A stretch of 64,000 bases of DNA, taken from Lomentospora prolificans. Its lineage: Eukaryota > Ascomycota > Sordariomycetes > Microascales > Microascaceae. Below are positions 32,761 through 44,910 of this stretch, in pieces (the stretch's first letter is position 1; each line of letters begins with the position of its first letter). Below the pieces are notes generated by a model that was given only the letters and a program-made list of their open reading frames with translations, was not told the origin of the DNA and did not search any database. The stretch covers positions 4,415,501 to 4,479,500 of the forward strand of contig JARFXM010000011.1 in the NCBI GenBank assembly GCA_029532625.1, written 5' to 3'. The position numbers and the translations under genes are program-made.

Positions 32761-35156
32761 TTAAACCAAGTAGAAATCCGAGTAACTGCAACTCTTGACC
32801 AAACTCCGAATCGCCTTGCTCTTCCCCTCATAGTGTCCCGTCCCAAGTCTCTCGTACGCAAAACACCCGCGGTCTTCCGTCCCCACCATCTCGACCCTGT
32901 TAAGCACGAGAAAGTTGCAAGACAGAGTAGAGGTCGCTCCGCCATAAAACATGGCTTTCAAGTAGTGCTGGGAGAACAGCATGACCCAGAACTGACTCTG
33001 TGGGCTGTTACAAGGCTGATCACTGTGGAGGCGTACGCTCCCCGGGAAGATATTTGATTTATTATCCTGGGGGTCTCTGAGGAGGTTTCCCGTCATCGTC
33101 ACGCGACTCCTTGGAGGTTCTGTCGAGACCTGGAATGGGTACAGAGCCTCCCAATGGACCGGGATGATGATCCCGCTAAGACGGAGGACCTTTGAGGACG
33201 TGAATTCACGCGGCTCTCGGAAGTCTAGGCCCTTGGAGACGAGTTTCGCTGACCTGAGGAGAGGCTCTGCTGGCTTCGGTTGGCCGTCAGCCGAGCACGG
33301 CCACGAAATCCGACCCGGATAACACGCCCAGCTCCAGGACGGTGCTCCGGGCCAAGCTACATGAGAGAGTGTCAGCGGCAAAACACTGATCCGATGATCG
33401 CTGTTAACAGAGTGGCATGCGTTCGAAACATACCTTTCCAAGCGTGGTCACCCTCTTTGATCGGAACCGGATACCAGAAAAGCCCGCCATCAACGTCGCC
33501 AACAAGATGCTCCCAGTGACCGCAAAAGTACTCCGACTCCACCATGCTCGTCCGCAGTGCCTGCGCTGCCCCGTCTATTGCGATGAGCTTGTCGTCTTGC
33601 TTGGTCAGTTGACGCGCCGTGTAGTTCTCAACGATCCTTCCCCAGACGATGCCCTGAAATTTCTTGTCTCGTTTGGACTGTTCGAGGGATTGGAGGAGAA
33701 CCTTCTTTGTTCCATAGCTAATCCACGCCGGTGAAGTTTCGTTAGATCCTCGCTTTTGCGGTAGGGTCATTGCCGAAGAGTCATCCTGCTCATGGCACTC
33801 CCAGAATATTTGGTCTTGGCCGAAATAGACGACTCGCCTAGATAGTAGACGTTCTTGCAACACCCAGCCTCTCGAGTTCCATATACTCTCCTCTAACTCA
33901 CCGTCTAGGGGAGGTACACTCTGGCGATTACGTTGGTATTGGGGTGCAACGTACATCTTCCCAGCGTCTTTACTCGGATCTCCACAGTTTAGCGCAATGT
34001 CGTGATAGACTTCGTCCCCGTAAAGCCCTCCTTCGTCATCAGCGGCGGAAAGTGCAGCAATGGTCAAGGACGAGCGTTCGTAAATATCACACATCTGCTT
34101 CGCTTCGGTTTTCCAGTCCTCATCGTCATCCTGCACGATGCAAAAGCGGTCGATCCATAGAAACTGAAAGCCCAAGTCTCTTGTTATGTTGATTGCGTGC
34201 TGAATCGTCTTTGGGAGCGTCGTAGGTAGCCTCTTCTCGAACGACTCGAGTGTCTCTCTAGTGAGCATGACGAGGGGTACGCCTGGCTTAGGTTTTCCCC
34301 AACAATAGGAGAGGGTGGTATAGCATCCTCGCGCACCATTCGTGACGTGCAAGAACGGAGATTCCTCGCCAGGTCTTCCCCTAACGTCAATCACTCTCGT
34401 CGGAAGGGCAGCGCTACCCTCCACGTCATTGTAGGCCCGCCTCGACAAGCCATACCGGCAACCCGGATGCGATGAAAGGCAGTGATCAAGAGGTTCTCGA
34501 ATCCATTGGATGCGCATAGAAGAGTTGACGGGTCGTATAGGGCAGCCGATAACCAGCGACCTCCACCTCTCAGACTCTTGACCTTCACGAACGTTAGCGT
34601 CGATTCTTCAAAAGCTGGATTCTACACATATATATATATATTTACCTGAGCGCACAAAGACCCCTAGATTCTGCGAGCTCGCCATCTCGTACGTCATACT
34701 TCCACCTATCGGGCACTCAACCTCCTTTCCGCCCTCGTACGCCATCTGAACCAGAATGGTCTGGATCTTAAGCAAGCCGGGTCGGCCCCGCCTCCGCCGC
34801 GCCTCCGCGATCTTGATCTCGCCCAGCCGGGATGCAATAGGGAGTGAGAGTTTGTACATCTGCAAAATGGGCATCGAGGGCGAGCGCAGATCCAAGAGCT
34901 GTTCGTAATAGTCGGGGCTAGGGAGCGCGACGAGCGAGACGCAAGTCACTGGTTTGGAGCCGGTCTCGTGCCCGATGCAGGCGGAGATCAGCTTGCACAT
35001 TAGACATGTCGAGGAGAGAGAAGATACTGGACGGATAAGTTTGGGGTTTAGGGGTGGTCGGTGGACAAGCGATCTGTCGACGCGGACGTCGATGGGATAG
35101 GCGCTAAGCGTGTAGAGGTTGATGCGTTGACACGCATCGCAGAGGTCTTGTGCCAT
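32761..35156 (-). CDS. HET-domain protein (heterokaryon incompatibility type)
   Basis: Three exons, 35156-34646, 34582-33434 and 33356-32761, give 751 residues. The N-terminus MAQDLCDACQRIN with later CLMCKLI is a common HET-protein opening. The HET core is clear: YTTLSYCWGKPKPGVP near residue 240, IQHAINITRDLGFQFLWIDRFCIVQDD near 285, DIYERSSLTIAALSA, and RGWVLQERLLSRRVVYFG near 400. After the second intron comes AWPGAPSWSWACYPGRI, the usual tail motif. HET proteins can trigger cell death on fusion of unlike fungal cells, but most family members are untested. Intron 1 contains a TA repeat. The gene is divergent from the Dabb gene. No partner NLR, SNARE or prion-type gene is next to it in the window. 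Confidence 0.92.
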
Positions 35157-35794
35157 TCTTTTACTGCGAGCTTTGAAGCGGGGACGGACTAGATGTGATG
35201 CACGGTGGAAGAAAGGTACTGACTATCCCATCTCCAACACCTCACCTTATGTTTCTCGAGTTTCGCTTCTGCGCAGTCCTCCAGCATCAATGGGGAAGAA
35301 AGCACAGCACCAAGCGATGGAGCAGCAAGTGTGAGGAAGGGGCTGGAAGCGCCGCGGTCGCCCAAACGCCGGCCTAAGCTTACACAGCCCCAAGAGCGAA
35401 ATTCTACGCAACAGCTAGACACACGACAACTAGACACGCGGTAAGGGGAGCTGAGCACAATCCATTTGGACATTGCCAGCCGTTCATTCAACACGACCCT
35501 CGAAAATAATCTCGGAACCCCATTTTTCTGTGAAGAGAAAACAAAGTTGGGCTATAGATTTTACAACGTAAACGGAGGTGAGGTCAAGCAGCCGCCAAGT
35601 TGTTTCCAATTATTATTACAGCACTTCACTTCGCCAAGCCCGAAACGTCCACCTCCGTTAATTAAAATCCGAGACGAATCATCGGGCTCCGTCCTCAGCC
35701 ATCCCATCTCCCTTTTGAACCAACTCGTGTATCAAAAAGAAGAAAAAAAAAAAGGCGAGAGAGCCTTGAAGCATCCCCAATCGCAACCGCTACA
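35157..35794. promoter_or_regulatory. Divergent promoter region, HET gene and Dabb gene
   Basis: The two starts face away across 638 bp. The region is non-coding as far as I can see; an A-rich run precedes the Dabb start. Confidence 0.5.
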
Positions 35795-36385
35795 ATGATA
35801 CGCAAATGGTCAGTTCTAATCGCCTTTCTCGCCCTCGCGACCCTTCTCTACGTAGCCTTCAACCTCGACTTCCTCCTCTACCCATCCACCACCCTTATCC
35901 CCCAGACCGTCACCCACATCGTCCTCTTCCAATTCAAGGATTCCGTCGACAAGCCCACCATTAACAAGGTAAATCTCACCATTCATATATATATTTTATG
36001 TATATTTTAGGAAAAAAAAAAGAAAAGAAAAGAAAAGCTCACCCGAACCGACAGATCTACAACCGGATGATGGGTTTGAGGACCGAGTGCCTTCATCCAG
36101 TTCGCTCAAGGCCCTACATCAAGTCTATCAAAGGCGGTATCGACAACTCCCCAGAAGGCCTCCAGGTATCCACACCCTCGCCCGCGCCTTCCAATTCTCT
36201 GGTTTAGTCTTGCTCACGCCTTTTAGAATGGTATAACCCACGCCTTTGTTGTTGAGTTTGCTTCCACTTGGGACCGAGATTACTACGTCAAGGAGGACCC
36301 TGCTCACAAGGCCTTTGTACAGTGGGTTGGTTCGGCAGTTGAAAAGGCCACCGTCGTCGATTTCATGCCGGGTCGGTTCGAGTAA
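35795..36385 (+). CDS. Membrane-anchored Dabb (stress-responsive A/B barrel) protein
   Basis: Three exons, 35795-35968, 36055-36165 and 36227-36385 (introns of 86 and 61 nt, all phase 0), give 147 residues. Residues 6-30 (VLIAFLALATLLYVAF and flanks) form one N-terminal membrane helix or signal anchor. The rest is a Dabb domain: TVTHIVLFQFKDSVD, YIKSIKGGIDNSPEG, THAFVVEFAS, YYVKEDPAHKAFVQWV and VVDFMPGRFE. Dabb proteins are small dimeric ferredoxin-like folds; some are polyketide cyclases or stress proteins, but the substrate is unknown here. Soluble Dabb proteins of about 100 residues are the norm, so the membrane anchor is an added feature. It is convergent with the oleate-hydratase gene, 137 bp away. 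Confidence 0.9.
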
Positions 36386-36522
36386 AGATTCGGATGGCAC
36401 CTTGTGTTTAGCGGACATTTTATATAACCTTACTCCATGACCATCTGAACTTGCCATACCATCCCGTAAAGAATAACGTACAGATGTGACTTTTTGATTC
36501 CTCTTATTTCATCATGCACGGC

Positions 36523-38426
36523 CTAAATCATGAGCGTCTTCAATGCCTCTCCCAGAACAGCCGCGGACGGATCCTCCCCAAACACCTCTGGCGGCCTCTT
36601 GTCCAACCCCATCAATTCATACACCGCCATCTGCGCTGACCGCACAGAGTACTCCATCGTAAACGTCACGTCTCTAGGAATTTCTACGTACTGACCCAAG
36701 AGACCAAGGTTTTTACTCCCTTTGGGCACCACCTGTGGTCGGCTATCCTTCTTGCGTCTGATGTACGGGCTTGTGATAAGAGGCATGATCACGGGCAGCG
36801 TTATGGAATTCCCAAGAGTTGGCTCAACGGGGTAATCCATAAGCATGAGCAACTCCGTCAAAATTTCTTTGCCGCTACACTCCGTCATGGGCTTATTGAC
36901 GAAGCGGCCCGGCTGATCGGGGTACAATCCGTAGCCCCAGAAGACGGTTGTATCCTCTGGCTGGTCTGTAAAGTAGGGTTGCTGGGGGATGGTGATGGAG
37001 AGGAGCCAAGGGCAGTCGCGAAATGACAACAACGGACACGTGCCGTGAGTACTTCCTGCCCACTCTAGAAGGTGTTGGATAAATGAAGTATCAAACATGG
37101 TAGTCGTAAAAGCGACACCCATGGATTCGCCTTGGTGTTCGCGGAAGAGTCGCGGGTCTCCAAATTGACCCCCATGCTGGTGTGTTTCAGCGAGCTCGAG
37201 CCATAACTTCCAGATCGGATCCGGATGCTCATGCACCCATTGGCTCTTGGGCATGGGAGGAGGGGGCGTTGAATTAGTGCCCGGTTTGGAACCTGAAGTC
37301 ATCGACCCGAGCGTGACTAGCACGATATCGGTCGGCCTGACTGGGATGACGAGATCCGAGTTTTCTCGGTGCACCGCGATGCCCGACACAATTATATCTC
37401 TCGCGTCGGGATTAAACTTGAGAGTTTGAGCAGTCGTTCCTAACCCCTGTCAGCATTCTGGAATCGAAATATTTGGGTCTGTTTTGCCGACTCACCGTAT
37501 TGGAAATCGACGCCCTGGTCCTTCAGATATGTCACCAAGGGAACGATAGCCGCCTCAAAGTCATTGGATGGCATGTACTCCATGCCGGATAGAGTGCTGA
37601 TGTTGGGGAACTCATGCAAGAAACGGTGTAGGTAGCGGCGCAGCTCGATGGCACTATGCCAGGGCTTAAATAGGTACATGGTAGAGACCATATCCCAAAA
37701 GTTGGTCTCAAAGAAGTCGAGCTCGAAAAAGTCTCGTATCGTTGCATTTCCGAGACTCTCTTCCGATCGTAGGATGAAAGCCATGAGAGCCGCCTGATCT
37801 CGCGGGTTCAACCCCATGGTCGCGGTGTCGACTGTCTGTGGTCGTCCGTTGTCATCCATGGATACGAGTCGAACTTTTGTTCGACCTCTATTCTTGGGAT
37901 TGGAATGGTTCCTCCGGATATGGTCTAGTAACGTCTTGGGCGCATCCTGTACGACGTCGCCAGCCGTCTTGTTCTCATCCACCTCGTTCTCGGAGCCATT
38001 TCTGTGCTGAACATATCCATTCTGTTCCTCGCCGTTCCTTTTCAGCTTACTCGTGTCATCGGCACGTTCATTAATTGCATGCGCAATAGCCTGGCATGGG
38101 TACGGCACCTTGGACAATGTGTCGTAGAAGCAGCGATATGAAAAGTTGAGCTTCCGCGCCGCACGGATGACGTAACCTTTCCTCTCCGACGATGCGCGGG
38201 CGGCGTGGGGTTCATCTTCCGCAGCCATGGATCCACCCGGCCTCGGGCTAGCCTCGAGAATGTGAATCCGATTAGCCGGAACTTGAGCGTCGTTGATCAA
38301 GTGAACGGCGGCGGCCAGCGATGCAATTCCGCCGCCGACTAGCCATGCGTCCATGTTCAAGGGGTCGCGTTTGCCCGTGGTGGCACCACCGTTAATGGTG
38401 GCGCAACAACAGTCGTTGAGTGCCAT
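36523..38426 (-). CDS. Oleate hydratase / MCRA-family flavoprotein
   Basis: Two exons, 38426-37496 and 37439-36523, with a 56-nt intron, give 615 residues. The open frame extends three codons further only through a TTG, so ATG 38426 is used. Family marks are the FAD-binding DAWLVGGGIASLAAAVHLI near residue 30, ILEASPRPGGSM, MSTMYLFKPWHSAIELRRYLHRF, and after the intron VFWGYGLYPDQPG and NLGLLGQYVEIPRDVTFTMEYSVR. Bacterial members add water to oleate to form 10-hydroxystearate. Fungal members are known but patchy. An insertion with NGEEQNGYVQHRNGSENE lies near residue 140. Function is assigned by family only. Confidence 0.93.
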
Positions 38427-41400
38427 CTTTTCCAAGTTGAGAGCGTCAGCACAGACTATTACTGTTCAGCCCAGGGGCCCGAATCAGGAGAGCCAACAAT
38501 TGGGCTGGAGACTGACCATTCTCGAAAGAGCGAAAAGAGGACGGTCGTGTGCTTTTAAGCCACACGGAGGGAAGGAAACAGCAGACAATTTATGTGGGGA
38601 AGGGGTTACGTGGGGTTAGGTAAAGATGTGGTGTCGCATCCTCAAAGCTATTTTTTTTTCCTCCCTTGATTCCGGGGACTGAGTAAAGTGGTGTGGTACT
38701 CGAACAAACTGTGCTTTTTTCTCAGGGATTATTGATGGTTTGAGAATAGTTGTCTTGTGCCGCAAGTTGCATGTACGAAGTAGTGATGGTAAGAGGTAGG
38801 TGTAAGTGACATGATATGTCATAAGACAGCAGATGGCGGCATTGGCGCAGGACCTGTCCGGATCAAAGAAATTATATATATCTCGCCCCATCCATGCCTA
38901 AATACACAACAAAGGTCGCAGTACAGAAGCTAAACGAGACAGAGCGCCTAACAAGAGTATCTTAGGTTGATGCGACTGGGAAAGGAGCCGGCCGCTAGGC
39001 TAGGGCCTGGACGCTGGCTGGTGGGGCTGCTGCTCGCTTGAGACAGCTGCGGGTGGCCGTTATCAGACGCCGTTATTGCCACTTTGGCCGAACAGGGAGT
39101 TGCGTCCAATATCGAAAATATCGCGAAGAGAGAATCGCCGATGCGCGGAAGAAGTCATGTTTCTCGCCTCGGACAACTGCCGTATTCATTGCGCCGTGGG
39201 TTACAAAGCTGTTTGTACACAGTTGTACTCCTTGTACATTCTGAATATATTCTCCGGTTCTATGGCACAGCTTGACCAGGATGTCCCTGCACGCCGTTGG
39301 CAAGCTCATTGTCAGGTTTCCGGCGGTGGATTCTGAAGCTGGCGGTCACTCCTTCGACATAGCAACCCGGTCGAGCCTGAGTCGAGCATTGGATATTCAT
39401 TAAATCACTTGAAACATAGCTAGCCCTCGCGAAACCAGCGCTCCATCGTTGGAAAAGAGCTTGGTGGAAATTACAATTCGTCTATGCAGGGCAAGCTACT
39501 CGAGCCTTCATCCATTTATAATACTTAGGCTGGCGGCTACTTCTTGAATGCATAGTTCTCTTCTGTTAGGTCCAGATCCGATCGGGAACCCGGGGTAGAC
39601 CTGCCAGTCAGTGTTTCCCCAGGTTCTATGGAAGGAATCAGCCCCCACGGCCCAGGAAGGACGCCCGGACCTGAAGAGCACCGATGTGTTAAAATTCCTG
39701 AAATTTGATATATGAGGAAAAAAAAAAAAAGTAAATGAAGAATGCAGTGGAAGGAAACAACTTCGGTTCCGAAAACTGCACTGCCGCTGCTGTAGGAAAG
39801 CGTGTGGGGGTCCTAGTGGCCAGGCCCACCTCATCAACATCGTACGATTCCAACTACCACATATCGGGCCAAGGCGAGCATGAAGAAAAAAATTCTTGCG
39901 CGCAGGCGACCGACAGCAACAGCAACTCAAGAATCTAGACTTCTACATCAGTCCTTTGCAAGATTGAAGCTCTAGCGAGAGCTTTAAAACGTCTGTTATG
40001 CCGTGCGGCGACGTTGCATTGTCCTCTCAGTGTACAGCCGCTTTTGGTCTCGTCATCCATGACTCGCTCGCTTGCTCTATCCAGTATGTTGTTGTGGAGG
40101 TTACGGTAGCATGCCTTTACTTGCTGCTCTCTCGACTGTCCATCCGGAAATGCGAGACCGACTTCTGTCCGTGGGGCTCTGATGTTTCCCTCTGCCGGCA
40201 TTGGATGTGGACGTTGCATCCTCTTGACAAAATATGAAGACGCATGAAGAGGTCATCTGCCGGAGTGTCCGGTCCGGGCCGTCCTTTTCGCCAGTGTGAC
40301 TTTCACAGACTTTCGACTTGGATCTTGAACTCTGGCTGGCGGGCATAGTATTTCTCGGATCCATGGCGTCTAAGTGCTATTATTGGTATCTTCGATGGGG
40401 GCAGGTCCGAAAGCTCTAGGATGATTGCCGGCGACCCGTCCCCGTGGAGAGAGCGATGGAGGTGCCTCTCGACCGTTCCTTCCTCGATAGATAGCCACAA
40501 CTCTTGTTAAGAGGCTCTATTTTTCAGGATATCACTATGAGCTGACGGATTGAAAGGGACCTGGGATCCTGAAGCCTCGTAGAGCGATGGCTGCTTGCTA
40601 TCCCGGCAATTGGGACTGGGAACTGCGAGGGAAACAGCAAGTGTTCGAATTTCAATCTACCAATTTTTCGTCTTTTTTTTTCCCCTTTTTCCCCCCCCCC
40701 CCTTACCTTCGGGCAAGGACGTTTTTAGGTATGAACTGACTACTAAGCCGTGATATTGCTAGCTCGACCATAACCGACAAGTCTCTGCGCTCATTGGGAT
40801 GGGGACGCGATGATTTGAAGCTACGATAAAATCATTGCAATCGGCGGGATGGATCTTCTCTTTTCATCTTTTTATTCTCTTTCTGAGGACACACTCGCTG
40901 ACTGCAACGAAGCTAGCATAGCCCTTTTATTTGATATCGCAGTTAATATCGGCGGTAGGCCAACGTTCGCAATTGATCCTCACTCGAAGAACGCAAATGG
41001 ATTGGTATGAGAAGTTCGGAAGATGCAGACCAAGTTAGCGAATATGGAATGACAGGTAAAATACCACAGATTCTGTCTACGAGCTAAGTTTACCTGGGTA
41101 TATGCTAGTCTGGGCATCTCCGATTTGTAGCTACTATAAGTCGTGGATAAAGGAGCGGTTGCTATGAGCTGAGCTTACCACTTCCACTCAGAACTGAGCT
41201 TGAGAAGTCTGCATTACTGGTGAAACTGTGCAGAGATGAGCTATTGAGTTGCTAGATCTCACTCTTTTGCTTTCTAGCGCCTTCCCCCTTGCGATCTGTC
41301 TATCCTCGCATATGCGTTTGTCAATAACTATTCCGACAGTTACACAATGTCTCATACTGGTAAACGAGAAATGAGGTCGTTTTCGAAATCTATTGCATGC

Positions 41401-42336
41401 AAAGCTCTCACAGTTGATGAAGCGCCTATCGCCTGAAGAGGAGGAGCTCACCTCGAATCTCGTGATCGCGCCAACAGCCTTGCACTTTACGCGCTTACTC
41501 GTCTCGAAGCGCGGCAAAGTGGTCCATTGCGCAGGAACATGGCTTACTTCCGTTGTTTATTCGTCGGACATCTTCGACTGAATTCTATATGATGAGCCGC
41601 AAGGGTCATTCCTCTGGACTTGACTTAACCCCCTCGCATACATGTGCTTGGAGATCATCATGGCTTCTACGCACCAAAACGAGATTAAGCCCGGCACCGT
41701 TTTCCGGAAGCCCCTCATTATTTCATATTGCCAGTTCTTATCCAGGAACAGGCGCACTCTACAAATGGCTAATCCCTCATTCCCCCCGGCCGGTTACCCC
41801 ACACGCCGCATGGCCGACATGCCGCAGGTCCCAATCTGAATATATCCCCATGGCCGGCTATATCGAGCGTACGCTACGACCTGGCCGTCCCAGCCATCCC
41901 CCCGGACAATGCATTACTTCGCCCGGAGCTTAGGTGAATTAATATGCGATTTCTTTCTTCAGTTACCCGCACATGGAATGTTTTCCCTCCGCACCCACAA
42001 TATGCTAGGTCCCCAGCTTTTGGCTAAAGCCCTGTACCGGAACCGTCATTATTAAAATGCGGACAAACTGAATCCGTCCACTCGAGATGGCCATTGTTTT
42101 TCTGAGCAGAACGGGTCGTCGGCGATGCGTTTAATGTAGGGAGGAGATTGTCCTCCTTTTAATGGGATCGCTTCCTCAGCCGCCTATCGGTGTCGACTTC
42201 AGATGATCCTTTTCTTCAACGTCGTGTGTGTTGTTGTGTTTGTCGGCAGCTCTTTTGCTCAATTGTAGTGCCTTGTGGTAGAATAACTTTATCTTGCACT
42301 TGGCGACTCGACGGAAGACTCTCAATCGACTTCAGA
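38427..42336. other. 3.9 kb gene-free block between divergent genes
   Basis: No supportable gene. It contains a pyrimidine tract (40672-40705), short AT runs and scattered open frames. One minus-strand stretch of 65 codons (40303-40500; includes AIILELSDLPPSKIPIIALRRHG) looks protein-like but begins with TTG and has no recognisable family or clear splice partner. The ends must hold the promoters of the oleate-hydratase gene and the SGNH esterase. Confidence 0.5.
40672..40705. repeat. T/C homopolymer tract
   Basis: Runs of T then C, 34 bases in all. Simple sequence only. Confidence 0.8.
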
Positions 42337-43801
42337 ATGCGGCTCCTCGGCGCCGCCTTGAAGGGTTTGACCCTGCTGGCGCTCGGCAGTTCTGTGTTTG
42401 CAGCTCCCTCGAACCAGAAACGCCAAGACGATGCCGAAGCTGACGGCCATTGGGTCCCGACCTGGGTTTCTATGCCTCAGCTCGTCGAGCCTAACAACCT
42501 TCCTCCGGCGCCATTCGTACGTTGCGCCCGTTCCCCCCCGCGGGAGCCCTCCGACGATGCTAACTACGCTGCTTGATTTAGACTGGAGGCAGCCAGTTCC
42601 AGGGCGCGACTCTCCGCCAGACCCTCCGCATGACGGTGGGTGCTGAGAGGATCCGAGTTCAATTTTCCAACACTTTCGGCACTTCGCCTTTGCCCATTAC
42701 TGCGGCTACCCTCGCTCTTCCTACTGGTGGAGCTGCCGGTGTTGGTGGCATTGACACCGCGACTCTCGCGGACCTTACTTTTGATGGCGAGACTTCTGTT
42801 ACTGTGCCTGCTGGCCAGGTCCTCTATTCGGACCCCATTGACTACAAGGTAGAGACCGGATCCATGCTCACTGTGTCTATGTTCCTGGAGAATGGTCAGC
42901 AGGGATCCAGCATCACCGGTCATCCTGGCAGCCGAACCACCTCGTGGATGGCCAAGGGAAACGCGGTGAAGGAGGCTAATGTTGCTGGCGGAAGCACTGC
43001 TCACTGGTAAGCATATTCTGTGGGAAGAGGAGAACCTGTGCATTCACTAATATCCTCATGATAGGTACTTTGTCAGCGGTGTAGAGATTTGGGCTCCCAC
43101 TGACACCAACGCTTTGATCATCCTCGGTGACAGCATTACCGATGGTCGTGGTAGTGAGGATAACAAGAATAACCGGTAAGCCGCTCCTCAAGATCTCACG
43201 GGTAACTAAAGAAGCACGGGCTAATAAACCGCAACATAGCTGGCCCGATCTTCTCTTCAACCGCCTACAAGAGGAAGGTATCACCAACGTCGCCTTTGGC
43301 AACCAGGCCGCCGGTGGCAATGCGGTCCTCTCCGGCGGCCTCGGCCCCACCCTCCTCACCCGCTACAAGCGAGACGCCATTGAGCAGCCCGGCGTCAAGT
43401 ATGTCATGATCTTCGAGGGCGTCAACGACATCGGCAACGGTCCCCAGGACCAGGGCGGCGCCGTCGGCCTCGCTGACCGTCTCATCACTGCTTTTAAGCA
43501 GATCATCGCCGACGCCAAGGCAAAGGGCTACGTCACCATTGGCGCGACCATCACCCCTTTTACCGGCCAGGGCCAATCGTACGGCGGTCCCGGTCGCGAG
43601 GCGGCCAGGCAGAGGGTCAACGAATGGATCATGACCTCTGGCGAGTTTGACCACGCTGTGGACTTTGCGGCCTTTATTGGACAGGGGGATGCGCTGAAGG
43701 CGCAGTTTGATGGTGGTGATCATTTGCATCCTAATGTTGCTGGTTATCAGGAGATCGCTGACCAGTTCCCCATTGATATTTTCAAGTCTCAAACTGGATG
43801 A
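42337..43801 (+). CDS. Secreted SGNH/GDSL-type esterase
   Basis: Four exons, 42337-42516, 42582-43006, 43065-43175 and 43240-43801 (introns of 65, 58 and 64 nt), give 425 residues. The N-terminus MRLLGAALKGLTLLALGSSV then FAAP is a clear signal peptide, with a possible KR processing site at NQKRQ. An N-terminal beta-rich domain (residues 60-200; TLRQTLRMTVGAERIRVQFSN) precedes the SGNH core. Block I is GDSITDGRG near 225, the block II Gly/Asn lie in GNQAAGGNAV, block III is GVNDIGNG, and the catalytic Asp-His are in DGGDHLHPNVAG. Such enzymes act on lipids or acetylated plant polysaccharides outside the cell; the exact substrate is not readable. Confidence 0.94.
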
Positions 43802-44138
43802 ATAGAAAAGTGAAGCTTGGGACATGAGGATAGGGATGTATATACATAGAGAAATGGGTATATATAACTTGTATATACAACATTCCATTTGGTCGACTTG
43901 AGTTGATTGTAGTGTGTGTGAGATGCCTTGCAACGGATCGGGACGCTGACAGAGCGTTGAGTATCATGCGCCCCGTTTGGTAGGAAGATGCGTTCATAGC
44001 CGCACCGAATCACTTGGCTCAGTCTTGAATTTCCAAAACAATTTCCCTTCGATTCCAAACAATCGTCCCTGTATCATTGCAATAAGATCCCCCCCTCCTC
44101 GTACCCCACCTTCCAGAGCACTAACCTATGACAATCAG
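43802..44138. other. Spacer between SGNH esterase and kinase pseudogene
   Basis: The spacer is AT-rich with short TATA-like runs just after the esterase stop, probably its 3' UTR. Nothing else is seen. Confidence 0.5.
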
Positions 44139-44910
44139 AGATTCAAGTCTATTGCTTCGCCCTGTGAATGGGTGCAAGGTTACTGCCCAGGCGGCTACCA
44201 TCCCACCCATCTGGGCGACGTCTTTCAATAGCGGCCAGTGCTGGGTCATCAGGAAGCTCGGCGAAGGGTGCGAGTCAACGGTTTGGCTGGCGCATGACTT
44301 GAGGTAAGCTTATCATTTACATAGCCTGCTAGTAAGTTGCGGATAGAAGCTCAAATCTTTCTAGAAATAATAGATATGTTGCCCTCAAAATTCTTATTTC
44401 TGAGATTTCGGGGATTTCGGAGTTGATAAAACGAGCTTCGTATACTGCGTCACATCATGCAAACTTCACGTAAGAGCGCCTATAATATCACGCAGTTCCT
44501 GGAAGAGTTTGATAGAGCCCATGGGCCCAAGTGTGAACAATGTAGTCGAGGAGCTGCCTCAGTTTAAACCTCGCAGACAGGAAATGAAGATCCGCTATCC
44601 GATTCAGATGGCAAAGACCATACTCCAGCAGTTCTTGCAAACCTTATCATTCTTCGACGAGTATGGTATCGCTCATAGAGATTTCCATCCTGGAATATGC
44701 TTTTCACTCTCAATAATATCGATTCTACGTTTGAGGATATCCCCCAGCAGGAGAGGGACGTCTAGGCGAGATCAATCTTGCCCTCTGTATCGAGGCTGGA
44801 CGGGAAACAAGATAGATGGGCTCCTCAGCACCTCTGAATTGCGTAGCCCCTGATATCCTCTACATATATAGCGAGGGCTTCAAAATCAAGTTATCTAACA
44901 TGGGTGGTGG
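44139..44910 (+). pseudogene. Decayed SRPK-type protein kinase
   Basis: Pieces of one SRPK-like kinase appear in order in changing frames. They are CPGGYHPTHLGDVF (44170-44227), then after a one-base shift NSGQCWVIRKLGEGCESTVWLAHDLR (Gly-rich loop). A 61-nt intron with good GTAAGC/CTAG ends (44304-44364) follows, then NNRYVALKILISEISG (the VALK lysine). Next comes a shortened segment QFLEEFD fused out of frame to EPMGPSVNNVVEELPQFKP and IAHRDFHPG (the HRD-type catalytic loop). A further shift gives MLFTLNNIDSTFEDI, stops, LDGKQDRWAPQHL, and GFKIKLSNMGGG (the DFG-like position, here N-M-G). At least four frameshifts, several stops and a deletion make it non-functional. Similar kinases are often multi-copy in filamentous fungi. 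Confidence 0.85.

Noticed and set aside
39508..39930. Minus-strand 140-codon frame
   Set aside because: Its content is driven by low-complexity poly-A/T and repeated simple codons; no start context, motif or splice support.
40303..40500. Protein-like minus-strand 65-codon frame
   Set aside because: It opens with TTG, has no family match that I know and no clear partner exon; noted in the intergenic entry only.
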